Part shown: positions 35,955-47,821 of the stretch, piece after piece
How positions within the stretch are numbered: position 1 is the stretch's first letter
Layout: every line of letters begins with the position of its first letter
Source of the DNA: Lutjanus erythropterus
Lineage: Eukaryota; Chordata; Actinopteri; Lutjaniformes; Lutjanidae
Direction of reading: 5' to 3'
Assembly: GCA_020091685.1 (NCBI GenBank)
Contig: CM034603.1
Coordinates: 4,965,848-5,029,847, forward strand
DNA: 64,000 nt
Translations under genes and position numbers: made by a program
The notes under the pieces: model-generated
What the model was told of the DNA's origin: nothing
Database searches by the model: none
Seen by the model: only the letters and a program-made list of their open reading frames with translations

Positions 35955-36160
35955 CTCTCACCCTCCACTGCTGACTCAGACAAACTGGGACCTACAGATA
36001 CAAGTTTAGAAGGTAACAGTGTTACAATGAGTCCTGCTTTGTCCTGCGTTGACATCCAGAAAGTTACATCAGTGGCAAATCAGTGGTGACTGTTAGAGCT
36101 GGGACTTTAATTTGGCCAGAAGATTTTGCAAGAAATAAATGGCAGGCAGTCAGGAAGCCT
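35955..36160 (+). promoter_or_regulatory. ca8: CA8 3'UTR start with candidate poly-A signal
   Basis: AATAAA at 36134-36139, 180 nt after the stop, is the first canonical signal. A possible donor (AAGGTAACAG, 36011 onward) lies earlier, and I recall that mammalian CA8 may carry an extra 3'UTR exon, so the true end could lie further right. Transcript data would decide. Confidence 0.4.
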
Positions 36161-36366
36161 GTGACAACAGCATGTCTGTAATGTGTAGATGTCATATGTA
36201 CATGCAATTTCAGTCACATTCCTGTACAGATACTCCACTGTGCTGCTAAAGCCAGCCTTGAGAAAGGAAGCGCTATCAAGCTAACCACCTAGTCACAGCA
36301 TCGGTCTCATTTACTTCTTTTCTAGACGACAAACAAGATAGCGCTGTTCTTCAAGAAGGCCTAAGG

Positions 36367-36967
36367 CAGGGGTCAGCAACCGGAGCCGCATGTGGCTCTT
36401 TTGCCCTTTTTCAGTGGCTCCCTGTGGCTCTGACCAGAAAAAAATTATTAGAATAACAGATCTTTTAATTTTCTATATACTTCTTGTTGGTTTATAGTGA
36501 TTCTCAACATTCTTCAGTTGTAGAGGAAGTTGTATTATTTTGTTAACTAAAATGTGCAGCATAGCCCATACTTGCCAACCTTGAGTCTGCATAAATAGGG
36601 AGCATTTCTAAATTAATCTGGTGACTAAAAGAATAAAAATAATGTAATAAATAATGTACATATTTTTGCAAACAGATGTTTGCAGATGAGTGTGAAAATT
36701 TGTCATAAATCAGGGGAAGTACGTGAGAACTGTGATCTGTGGAAGAAACTGGGAGAGGGCTATGAAAAATAGTCTCTCAGGAAAACTGGAGTCGGTAAAT
36801 ATGTTATAGCCTTTTTCCTGTAAATTTTGCCGTTGGCTCCTCTTGAGTCTCCCCACACAAGCTATGGATGCCAAATCCCAAAAAACATCTCAGTGGAAAA
36901 TAGAGAATTTAAGAGAGAACTTTGGTCCAAAAATGGCTCTTTTGATAGTAAAGGTTGCAGACCCCTG
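36367..36967. mobile_element. Non-autonomous hAT element (copy 1 of a pair)
   Basis: Ends are CAGGGGTCAGCAACC on the left and CAGGGGTCTGCAACC on the right (minus strand). The flanks GCCTAAGG (36359-36366) and GCCTGTGG (36968-36975) agree at 6 of 8 positions, a decayed 8-bp duplication. Near the right end GCTATGGATGCCAAATCCCA could encode MDAKSQK, resembling the start of a hAT transposase, and it is shared with 45589 onward. 601 bp. Confidence 0.85.
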
Positions 36968-37129
36968 GCCTGTGGGGATCATTTTTGGTCCCACCTACTG
37001 TGAATCAAGATGTAATTGGTTAATTCACCTGTCACTTTTTAAACAAACACTCAGGCTGTGGCCTTCTGTCTCAGTGACAAATCCTGACCAGTGAGACCAC
37101 CGCTAACCTTTCTCTGCCTAGAGACAACG

Positions 37130-38168
37130 ACAAAAAAAATCTGATTGGATAATTCTATTTGACTGTTTTTAGAAAAGTAACCCTTTAATTTCTGAAGTGA
37201 CCTTGATAGAAATAGAGGTTAAAATTAGAATTAGAAGAGAGCCTAAAAATGAAATGAAGAAATCAAATATAATATATTCAAATATAACATTTGAAATGCT
37301 GATATGTTTGGCCTTTTCTACTTCTCTGAAGGCCCCAAAGGTTCCCCTCTGCATTACGTGTCGGTGGAGTAGTGGGTGCATCTAAATGACAAAAAAGTAA
37401 GAAGTAAAATGCATAAATGTTCTTTATTCTCTGTATTTTTAGTTAGTTCAGCACATTTCCCCGCAAGGGACAGACTTTAAATGGAAGTAGGCATGCTGTC
37501 CCTGAGGTATCCGGGTCCTCTGAAACTACAGTGTAATGTAGTGGATCAAGCCCTGGAAGAACTAACCCAGTTCAGTTACTAATCTGAGTCTAGCCTATAT
37601 ACAGTGTGCAGTGTATGGAGGGGTCCCAGATTTAGCTCAGCAGCACTGCGGCAGGAGGACAGGGCCAAACTTTTGGAGCTCAGAGGGGATGAGGAGGCTA
37701 AAACAAGACAGAAGAGACTTCTAGACTGAAGGTCCTGCTTTGAACTAATGAGGACACAGGCCAGTGTATTAAGTTTAGGGAATATAAACTTTTTGTGTTT
37801 ATTTCTACATGTCAGCATGTTAAAATTAGGAATTTTGGTGCATCTCTTTAATAGCCATCTGTTCACTTTGGTACACAACATAATGTCAGGAACAGGAGGA
37901 ACACAGTCTGTATCATTTTGTAAATTATCTAATTTGACCCTGGTGTATCATCAGTAGACATTTATGTCATACTATACGTCATAGAGTGGCCAAAAAAGTG
38001 TCCAAAATCAAAGCAGTAACAGCAGAGGTATCCTGACTCTTTCCTAACTGGTAAAAGCTCATGTGTTTCTTCTGAAATTTTTATATTAAATCATTTCAAT
38101 ATTTTCTGACAAATAACTTACGCTCAATGTTGAAAACTTTAAGCTGCAGGTAAAATGGAACTATGATG
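37130..38168. other. Intergenic, nothing recognised
   Basis: AT-rich DNA. The longest minus-strand frames (about 37579-37881) have no recognisable domain. Confidence 0.45.
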
Positions 38169-38429
38169 TAGGGCTGCAACTAACCATTACTTTCATTATC
38201 AATTAATCTATCGATTAGTTTCTCAATTAATCTATTAGTTGTCTGGTCCATAAAATGTAAAAAAAAAAAAATGTTGATCAGAAAGAAAACAAGAAATATA
38301 TGAAAAGCTGGAATCAGAGAGTTGAAATATTTTATTCAAAATGACTTAAAGCATTAATTAATTGATTATCAAAATAGTTCATGATCAATTTAATAGCAGA
38401 TTAATTATTGATTAATCGTTGCAGCTCTA
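38169..38429. mobile_element. hAT miniature element ('AGGGCTGCAAC' family)
   Basis: The left end is TAGGGCTGCAACTAACCATT; the right end on the minus strand is TAGAGCTGCAACGATTAATC. The interior includes GTTGTCTGGTCCATAAAATG and AAGCTGGAATCAGAGAGTTG, standard for this abundant fish family. Nearby flanks share TATGA, a possible decayed duplication. Confidence 0.8.
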
Positions 38430-38639
38430 CGTATGACTCTAGTAGAGGCTTGAAATCATACGTCACCCTGCAAGTTCACATAAGAGCACTGTCAAGCCTC
38501 TTTGTCACCCTTGACCCTTTAGTTGCTCCCCCTGCAGTGATGTGACATGAACTGGAGAGTAAAACACCCACAAGCTAATTATGATTTGTGATTTTGGGTT
38601 CACATCACATAAGTAAAACTTGACTTGACTGGATCGTGC

Positions 38640-39260
38640 ACCACGCTTCAGCAATACCCCGTCTTGCCTCCATGGGCCGGGCAATCCTGCAGGGGTGCAG
38701 TGCTAGCTAGTTAACTGGGAATGTAGCTTGTTAGCCGCCGAGCATCCAGCATGGCTGCTAACATTTAGTCAGCTGTTTATGTACGGTTGAAGTCGACACT
38801 GTCCTCCCTCACTTTGTTGAGAGGGGGTGGCTCTCTCAGGGGACGTACGAGGAGGCTGGAGGAGAGTGGAAATTGGATGCTGCCTTGGAATTTGAGGGGA
38901 AGAGAGAGTGACCCCCTTCTGAGTATCCAGCTTGGCAGCTAACAGTGGAAATAAAGGGAAAAAACAGCTCACCCTCAAGTCGCTTCCTCTCCGGCGGGGT
39001 AATGTTAGTGGCATGACCCCCATTGGTTGTCTACAGGTATCCTGGAGTGCACTGTGGGCAAAGCGAACAAAGGGAGCATTGACTTAACCAGAGAGATATA
39101 AAAAACAATTATCCAAGGGACATGTGGAGGAGGCTGGGGAAGAGCAGCAGCTCATTTACTTCATCTGCGAGGGGGAGAAAGAGAGCCACCCCGTTCAGGT
39201 GGGGTTCCTTTAACTGTCATCAAGGTCCTCATGTACAGGTGAAGGACAATCTTCCACCTC
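38640..39260. other. GC-richer unclassified segment
   Basis: More GC than its surroundings. It has a loose internal duplication (GGGGACGTACGAGGAGGCTG near 38840 and GGGACATGTGGAGGAGGCTG near 39118). Could be an old element; no protein recognised. Confidence 0.35.
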
Positions 39261-39734
39261 ATAGCTTATGTTAAAGTCACCACTGTTTGAAAACCTTCTC
39301 TAGAGCCAAAGAGGACATTAAACAGCAGTTTTCATGTGTAAACTTGAACTTCATTTGTAAAATCTGTGGAGTGCTTCTTTAAATAAATGACCCCTTTCCT
39401 GAGAAGATCAGTGACCTCATTACCACAGAGGAAAATCCTGCAACTGAGTGTTTTCTTGCAGTCCTGGTATTTTAGGAGTCATGATCACATAATGACTTCA
39501 GCAGTCATTCAGTTTTCTGGTTTTCTGTTTCATTGAATCATTGCTGTTTCACTGGATACAGATATTTTTTGCAGTTCACAGTGTTAAGACTCTGAAGGTC
39601 GAGGTGAACAGCACAGAAGTTATTTTACAGAGCGACACTCTTCAGGGTTTTTCATGAAGAGCAGCTTGATATAGCTTATATACTGTAGCCAGCAGCAACG
39701 ATCTGAACTGACTTCACTGTAGCTCTTATCCAGG

Positions 39735-39995
39735 GACGGAGAGATGAGAGGGAGAACAGAGTGAGAGTGGAAGTGTGTTGAGAGGAGGGAGGTAAAGGGG
39801 TACTGTGGCGAAGGGAGGCGAGAACGCCAGAGGGATGAAAGAGGAGGAGACAGAGGGACGGCAGGGAATGAAAGGAGAGGAGGAACAGAGGACTGTTGTT
39901 TATAGTGTAAACGGATACTGATCTCCAGCACAAATCCACCTGAGAAAAGACCTGTGAGTGAGGGAAAAAGTGGAGGAGAGAGGAGAGCGTGCTGA
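39735..39995 (+). repeat. Polypurine-rich segment
   Basis: GA/GGA-rich plus strand (for example GAGAGATGAGAGGGAGAACA, AGGAGGAGACAGAGGGACGG). It explains the Ser/Leu/Pro-rich minus-strand frame of 133 residues. Confidence 0.7.
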
Positions 39996-40734
39996 GTGGA
40001 AATCAGACAGAAAACTAGCATGAAAGAAGTGTGCAGGTGACATATAGTGACAAGTAAAAGTCTGCTGCTGCCAGATCATTATCGCTTTTTCTCTTCTTCT
40101 TTTTCACACTGCCAAAAGATATAGAAACCAAACCAGAGCCATCTGCCACCTGCATGAATCTGCTGTCACCTGCATATACAGTGTGAGAATATGAGATATA
40201 ACTGGCTATCACCTGCTGAAAAGAGCAAACGTTGTTGTGGAAATAAAGATCCTGCTAACATGCCCACAGGCAGTGAGCATTATTTGAGTATTAGTTACTT
40301 TTTAACCGGTCAATAGCAGCATTCAATCAAAGGGGTTTCTATTTTTCTAAAAGGCTGCAGATTTTGGACTTTAACCTTTGAAAGGCTAACCATAAATTAA
40401 ACAGAAAAAAGTTAGGTAGAAAACACTTTTTTGTGCCGAGTGGAGGAAAAGGTGAGCAGTAAAGTTGTTGGTCTGGCAGTAAATGTACAGCGACTGTGCT
40501 ATAAATTCACAATTTCTCTTTGGGTTTGTCTGTGAATAAAAGCTGCAGCTTCTCAAGACCGAAACAGGACTCCTGTGTGTGTTTTCACCAGCTCCACTTA
40601 CGTTGAGGGAGTACTACAGTACAGTGGAGTACAGTCAGGCCATTTAGCTGTTTTACAAAAGTTTTACACAGATACCGCCATTATACCGTATACACAGACA
40701 GAGATTCCTTCCTTTAACGTAAGATATTTGTCAA

Positions 40735-40940
40735 GCTATTTCACTAAAAGTTAAAACCTCATGGTGGCACTAGAGGAAACAAAAGGGGATCCCTGAATTC
40801 AGTTGGTTACATCCTCTGGATCTCATGAGCACCTGTACAAAATTTCATGGCATCTAATACTTGTTTAAACATTTCAGTGTGGACCAAAGTGGTGGACTGT
40901 CAGACTAGCAGACAGATCCACCACCACTGCCATCCTTAGA
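40735..40940 (+). repeat. Dispersed fish repeat fragment
   Basis: CCTCATGGTGGCACTAGAGG, TACAAAATTTCATGGCATCT and GTGTGGACCAAAGTGGTGGA are characteristic words of a repeat common in fish genomes. Only one copy is in this window, so the call rests on recognition. Confidence 0.45.
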
Positions 40941-41329
40941 ACTAAAAAAGAGTTTTTTCTTGCACACATGTGAAGCTGTTTTTTTTTTTTTTTAGCTCTT
41001 TGAAGTTTCTTTCCAATGCGTCTTTATTCCCCTCCTTCTTTGTAACGCTTTTTTCATGTCCACTACCAGGGATGAAACGCCTGAGACAGTGTAAAATGTC
41101 TAATGTGAAATCAATGTTGTTTTTTTTTACATTCTGTTGTCTGCCATGCAGAGCAGGGAGGGGATTATGTGATCGCTTCCATGTATGCATGCATGATCAG
41201 TGGACCTGCATCTTGTCAGGTGCTAACCTCGAATACTACTGAACCAGTCAGCTTAATTTTTTTTTTGCACATCCACGAATGAATGCTGAAGGACCTCTGA
41301 CTTTTATGCCTTTAGCATTATGTTTTCAG

Positions 41330-41610
41330 GTCATCCCATGCTTGTGAACCTCATATCTCAAGAACGTCTGGAGGGAATTTCTTCCAACTTTGCATGAACT
41401 GATTAGATTTTGGTGGTCATAGGTCAGCGCCACTTTGCCCTCATGTCTGTCCTGTTCTTCTGAACGCGATATCTCGACAGCGCCTTGAGGGAATTTCTTT
41501 TTTACAACCTGTGACAGCTGACTTCTCGCTCTTCTTAACCAGCCGCTAGTGATCAACAACTGCTTCAGTTTGAAACCATGTTTCAGCTCGGGACAACGCA
41601 TGTGTTAATG
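41330..41610 (+). repeat. Dispersed repeat with partial internal repetition
   Basis: CATATCTCAAGAACGTCTGG then AGGGAATTTCTTCCAACTTT recurs about 110 bp later as CGATATCTCGACAGCGCCTT then GAGGGAATTTCTTTTTTACA, so two units of a longer repeat seem present. GATTAGATTTTGGTGGTCAT is also typical of this family. Confidence 0.5.
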
Positions 41611-42618
41611 TTGGCGGAGCTTTGCAAATCTCTGCGTCTGGCAGTTGTGGTGACATTGCAGCAGGTGCTTCACAATCTGTTGCTTGGTGGAGGGTCTGCA
41701 CTTCTTCTAGTTTTTACTTTCATTTTTGTTTTTCCAATATAACAAAAGTACTGGAGAAATCCCTTGAGGAATTTCATTTTTGTATTCTTAAAAAAAAAAG
41801 TCAGTCCTCTAGAATAATCTGAATAAGTGCATAACCAGGCTAATATACTGTAGCTTGAGACAATACATATTAATAAGTAATTTTTCTGTCTGAATGGGAA
41901 ATGGCCAATTGCAAATTAGGATTTATATGAAGCTTCAGTGGTATACTCATGTGACTGATGGCTGCTGGTCATTATTGTGCCCACCAGGTCAGGGTTTGAA
42001 CAGCCCTGCAGATGGAAATATCATCAAGTCTTACAGCGCAGCTTGATCACTGCTCTCTGGAGGAGCTTTGTTGCAGTTTTTCCAGTCTGAAGGAGGTGGA
42101 AAAGTTGTAAAACTACTAATTTAATGTGGCGTACAGCGGACAGAAACACAGGAGCAATAAAAAGTTCCCTTTCTCTCCACTCCACGTTCCCCTCTTTCTG
42201 AAGTTTTACAGCACATCTGGTTTCCCTTTTCTTTTAATCTGATCCATATTTCTCTTCTTTACAGGAGAGAAGAAAGAAGAGGTGTGAAGACAGGAGCGGA
42301 AACAGAGACGGAAAGGCAAAGTTGATGTGGTGGTAGATCAGCTGCAGACTGAAGGTGGACAAAGAAACTATTGATGTGTGTGAGTGTGTGTTTGTAGGTG
42401 TGTCCTTTTCAGCCTTTTCTCCCCCTTTCATTCTGACTGTATATACGAGTGTAACATCCTCCCCGTGCCTGTGTGACACTGTAGGCATGTCTCGAGTATT
42501 ATTGTGCTCTTGTGTGCGTCTGTGTGTGTGTTTGTGTCCTGATTAGATGATAGGAGGCTTTACAACCAGCCCGTCTCTGCTGTCAAAACAAGAGGAAACA
42601 TGAACCACACATGTACCC

Positions 42619-42619
<1 letters not shown>

Positions 42620-42647
<28 letters not shown>
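42620..42647 (+). repeat. (CA)n microsatellite
   Basis: Fourteen CA units. Confidence 0.95.
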
Positions 42648-42649
<2 letters not shown>

Positions 42650-42804
42650 AAGCTTCACAGACTCAACATACACACATTTACTGCATCCACACTTTGTGCA
42701 CCAGAGGCTAGTCATTATACTGGACAAATTCAACACACAATTTACAAGCTGTGCTGTTATATTTTGTTTTGAATCAACTGAAGTCAATATTAAAGGGAAA
42801 TATC

Positions 42805-43123
42805 TTAAAGGGACAGTTCACCCCAAGTGCAGTTCCCACATGAACCTGCTCACAACAAGGTCTGTGGATTATCTTGAGTAAACAGGCCATGATTTTTGCA
42901 AAGAGATGCTGGTTTTTAATTTTTCAAATGTATTTTCTTGGTGCTTGCAGCACCACAAGCTGAGTGCCATTTAGTCCCATTATGCTGGAGAGAAGGCAGA
43001 CATCTCTACAGCTGATATCTCCAAAACTCTGCAACTCACAACAAAGAATCCAGATGGATAAATAGCACTACAGGAGAGGGGAAAAACAAGAATTTTTGAT
43101 TTTGGGGTGAACTGTCCTTTTAA
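42805..43123. mobile_element. TTAA-flanked miniature element (family A), intact ends
   Basis: The inverted ends TTAAAGGGACAGTTCACCCC and, on the minus strand, TTAAAAGGACAGTTCACCCC match at 19 of 20. The bounding TTAA suggests a TTAA target duplication (piggyBac or Kolobok-like). The interior has GTCTGTGGATTATCTTGAGT and TTTAGTCCCATTATGCTGGA. 319 bp, non-coding. Confidence 0.82.
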
Positions 43124-43540
43124 AATCAACAGAACCAGCCGCTATTACTGTGGTAGCATCTCACTGGTATAAACCCTCATATAAAATATATTTCAACAAT
43201 TTAACATTTTTGTCAACAGATACTGTAGAACCTGTTAAATGCTGAACATATGGTAATCAATGCACTCAAAATAAAGGTTATATACAAAACTTTTCAATGA
43301 AATTTGGTCTAGTTTCTTTTTCTAGGCTGCTGTCAGTCAGCCTGTTCCTGTTCCAGGTTGTCATTTTTTGTCTCATCCCTCTGCATTTCATACTGATGCA
43401 AAAGCTCCCCTTTAGCATCGGTATGGGATGCTGCCAGAAAGCCTGTTTAAGACGGTATATGGTCACAGTTTGGATAGGTTATATTACAAGATCACAGTTT
43501 GGGTTAAAACCAGGATCGGTTCACGCCAAAAGCAATCCAT

Positions 43541-43990
43541 CCATCTAAATTTTTTTTTGTGTGAGTTGCAGAGTTTATGAGAAAAATGGCACTCAGCTTG
43601 TGGTGCTCAAAGCACCCAAAAATACATTTGAAAAACTCAACAGCAGTTTCTCTTTCCAAAACACATGACCTGGTCACTCAAGATAATCCACAGACCTTGT
43701 TGCGGTTGCAGTTTCATGTAGGAACTTTCTTTCTGTGGTAGACTCTAGCGGAACTACTTTAGAATCTACCAGAATGAAAGTAGTTCCTACATGAAACTGC
43801 TGGTCATGATTTCTGGAAAGAGATATTGCTGTAGTGTTTTTCAGATGTATTTTTGGTGCACCACAGGCTGCGTTTAATTTAGTCCCATTATAACTGAGAG
43901 AAGGTAGACTTACAACAACAACAACAAAAACATCTAGATGAATAAACAGCACAAATGTCCAGAGGGAAAATACATAGTTTTAATGCTGAA
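43541..43990. mobile_element. Family A element, long palindromic (fold-back) copy
   Basis: Two family-A arms face each other. GCAGTTTCATGTAGGAACT (43708-43726) and AGTTCCTACATGAAACTGC (43782-43800) are exact complements, and outer words (GTGAGTTGCAGAGTTT; TTTAGTCCCATTATAACTGA) complete the two arms. The outer ends are eroded. Confidence 0.75.
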
Positions 43991-45016
43991 GTAAACTATC
44001 TTTAAAACTTAAGCTAACATTGACATTTGGTTTCATACGCAACACAAACACCTCCATGTTTGACCGTCCCAATAAGGACGCTACATTGTAAAACTGTATG
44101 AGAGGTCGAGGGATGTGACAAAACAAAATTTGAAGACCTGGGAATGAGAACGGGCTGTTATCAGCTGCTCCAACAACAAATGTAGTCTTTAAAAAGTAAA
44201 AGCCACAATGCTAAGTTCATGAATATTTTAAATCTCTTTTCTTATTAAATCCTCATGTTTCTGTCATATAAGATGTTTGTGCCCCTGCTTGTCCCTTGCT
44301 AACTTTTATTAAATGGTGCATATATTCTGATCATAAAGCAAAGAATGATGGAGTTTAATGATTCAAATAATGAGCTTGCACCACCTCAGAGAGCTTTCAC
44401 GTCTACACTGCAGTGGTTGGACAGTAGAGTTATTTATTAATTTTTTTCAAATCCTTGTTCAGTGTTTTCTGTACCACCACAGTTATGGTGGAGGTGGTTG
44501 AGACGGCATCATGTCTGCTCTGTTTGCTGTGTAATGTCCAGCTTTAAGTCAGCCTATAATGGAATATAAATAGGAGTGTTGGAGGTTCGGTTTACATCGA
44601 TTTCTATCTATCAGAGTGCATCATATGGTCTAATACTGACATTTTAATGAGTACATTAAGACTGTTTCGATTATATTCTGGTGTTGGAGTGGAGCATTCA
44701 GAAGTGTGTGAGCGCTCATCTAATATTCACTCAACACATTTAGTTAACCAAACTCACATTAGGCCCACATAAATTCTGGGTAATGATGTCTATTAAACTA
44801 TCAAATGTACAAACTCTCCCTGCTTGACTCGGTCAGTTATCAAACTGAAAGAACTATTATGCTGCATCAACATCAAGGAAATTCAATCCATGTGCTGCTT
44901 GAGATTTTTATTATTAATGTTACAGAGAATCAGGTCCTCTCGATATTTCTCTGTCCAAACTGTGTGAAAATGCAGACTGAAACTACAGACTACATGTTGA
45001 ATAGTACGGTCCATAT

Positions 45017-45723
45017 CAGGGGTCTGCAACCTGCAGCTCCGGAGCTGCACGTAGCCCCTAGATTTCTGGGGTTTGAGCCTAAATAAAATTTCTTAAAGTC
45101 CTAATCTTTTGTTGAGATTATTTATTTTTCTAAACTAATCTGTGAGTTTTAGGAATTCAAAAAATGTATTTAAAAATTAGAGGGTAAACTCATTTAAGTG
45201 AAAGTGAATGATCAAAATAATTTAATTTTCAGGCACCAAAATAATCTCAGTAATCTCAGTCAAGCTCACTTTGACCAATTTTTGAAATACATCTTTTTCT
45301 TACTTTCTAAACTCAAAGATTCAAGTCTATCTAAAGAAGAAACATAAATTTTATAGGTTGGTAAAAATTATTAAAAGTTTATTTCAAAATGTAAGTTTGA
45401 GTTCAAAACTCAAAAATCTGTTGATATTTTGAGTTGTCTCAGTTATTTTTTACAGTTTAAAGGGAGTAAACATGTAGCCTATACTAGAATTTAAAAAAGT
45501 TTTAATATTTCCTCAACTAATAGTCTACGTCTAAAGCTTCGTGCCTTTTCCTCTACAGTTTGTTGTCTTCTTGAGTCTCCATCAGCTTGCTATGGATGCC
45601 AAATCAAGAAAACAGAAAAGTCTTTGGGGGAAAGACAGAATTTCTTATTTGCAGCTCCAGACAGATTTTCTTTTTCTTTTTTTCTTTTTCCCCAAAAATG
45701 ATTGTAAAGGTTGCAGACCCTTG
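45017..45723. mobile_element. Non-autonomous hAT element (copy 2 of a pair)
   Basis: Ends are CAGGGGTCTGCAACCTGCAG on the left and CAAGGGTCTGCAACCTTTAC on the right (minus strand). Near the right end a short frame opens MDAKSRKQKSLWGKDRISYL, sharing GCTATGGATGCCAAATC with the element at 36367. This resembles the N-terminus of a hAT transposase (basic start, then an E.R.F..W-like stretch), so both look like internal-deletion derivatives. No matching 8-bp flank found. 707 bp. Confidence 0.8.
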
Positions 45724-46356
45724 ATCTGGTGTTTATAGTGGCTTTATCCTTTTGGACCCTTAACTCCCCCCCAGAGTCTCCATGAAAAGTGTGATTACGT
45801 TGTATTTTCTATAAATAAAAATGGTCAAATACAGACAATCTTCAGAAAATGTGGACAATTATCAGCTTTAAGCCCCATTAACATCAGTAGAACACTACTC
45901 TTTGGAAGGATTACAAGGACTGCTTTTAAGTGTGTGTACCCCATTTGCAGCTAGCATTAAAATGCAACCTGTATCTGGATGCTGTGCCAGACACAAAGGA
46001 ATCAGAATGTGATCGGCTCTCAAATGTAAATCATGCAGCATGAATACATTCTTAAGAAAAAAAATAGGCTCCAGGAAACTAATCAAACGCTACAAATAGC
46101 AGCAGCAGCTAGCGAGTCTTCCCTCGCAAAAAGGGATTTAATTATGAAGGACATCCTTTTGTGGCATTGCTTTCCATGACCTGAGCTGCACCCCCCCCCC
46201 AACCACAGCTAATTTGCATATGGACAGCTGATCACAGGGCACAGTCAGAACAGCAAGAACCCATTTTAAAAGCAAGTATAAATGCAGTGATCCATGGATC
46301 AGATGTCATTATCCAGATACAGATCACATATTAATAGCAGGTGTAAATGGGGCCTG

Positions 46357-46360
<4 letters not shown>
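45724..46360. other. Intergenic, nothing recognised
   Basis: No exon or RNA gene seen. A short poly-C run lies at about 46191-46200. Confidence 0.45.

Positions 46361-46418
<58 letters not shown>
46361..46418 (+). repeat. (GT)n microsatellite
   Basis: Twenty-nine GT units with one TT interruption. Confidence 0.95.
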
Positions 46419-46920
46419 AGTCATTAAAGGTACTGCGTGTAACAAACTGAGCTGAAATAAACTGTGAGAACTGATGACTGTTACTGTAAAGCAACAATAA
46501 ACTACAACACTGACTTACTAATACCCTGAACTGAAATGGTGATTTTTTTTTTTTACTTTAAACAGTTAATGTTAGTATTGTCTGTGTAGCCTGATGTATG
46601 TACAGTTATACTGTAAAGATCTATGTTCAAAAACTATTAAAAACACATACATGAGCCACATGGTTGCACTGGGTGACGTGTTCCTTCATTACCAGGAACA
46701 GTTTTGACTCAATCCAACACACACTGTCCTGCTACCCCAAAGACTCACTAGAGCACCAAATGCGAATTAATCCGCCACTGAAAATAGTGCCAGACAAATG
46801 CATTATTTTCTCTTGTTTGAGTAACATTTGGTACAAACTACAGTTAGCAACTTTTTTTTTTTTTAGAAAACTACCGAGCCGTTTTACAAAATGAAATTGT
46901 CTGTGAGTTGTTTTTAATCT

Positions 46921-47335
46921 TTAAAATGATAGTTCACCCCAAAATCAAAAATACATATTTTTCCTCTGGCCTGTAGTGCTGTTTATCCATCTAGAGAATT
47001 TTGGTGTGAGCTGCAGAGTTTTGGAAATATTGGCCATAAAGATGTCTGCCTTCTCTTCAACATAATGGGACTAAATGGTGTTCGGTTTGTGTGTCCAAAG
47101 CACCAAATATGCATTTGAAAAATTAAAAACCAGTGTCTCTTTCTAAAAATGATGATTCGGTTACTCAAGATAACCCACAGACCTTATTGGACCAGTTTCA
47201 GGAACTACTGTCTTTCTAGGAGAAGGAAAGTAGTTCAGGTAGATTCTACTGCAGTTCACACCAAAATCATCTAGATGGATAAACAGGTGAGGGGAAAAAC
47301 GTGTATTTAAGATTGTGGGGTGATCTGTCCCTTTA
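46921..47335. mobile_element. TTAA-flanked miniature element (family A)
   Basis: The left end TTAAAATGATAGTTCACCCC and right end GGGGTGATCTGTCCCTTTAG face each other. The interior has CTGTTTATCCATCTAGAGAA, GATGTCTGCCTTCTCTTCAA and AGTAGTTCAGGTAGATTCTA as in the other family-A copies. Confidence 0.8.
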
Positions 47336-47821
47336 GATATCCATATCTAAAGTGGAAACCAGTGTGCTTGGCGGAACAGACACGATAGGGAAGTCAGGAA
47401 GCACTGAGAGACTAATCCATTGTTAGTTTGATTTTTCCACAGAATTACTTGTCAAAGAAGAAAAATACAGACTAACACCGGCCTTATCCTTTGAGTAAAT
47501 ACGGAGGATTAGCTGGTTTGAAAACATGTTCTGTTCAGTCTCCTCTGTCTGGCCGAGTAAATCAAACGCACCTCAGGCTTGTTCAAATATTTGAAGCCAA
47601 AGTCAGGTGGATGTTTCAAGGTGTGGTTGTTTGGTGTCATGTCAGGACGACTCAGGCTGCTGTTTACTCTGTTTATGTACCGGGACAAAGTTAGTGTTTT
47701 ATTACAGTCGGCTGTCGGTATCAGATGTCCTCTGCTCTGTTGTGTTTAAAAAGATGATTCAGAAGTACAACAGACAGACAAGTCTCAGGACTTCACTCAC
47801 AATTTTAGTATTTAGTATTTT

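Noticed and set aside
39620-40021. 133-residue Ser/Pro/Leu-rich minus-strand frame
   Set aside because: Complement of a polypurine tract, with a second overlapping frame of the same make-up.
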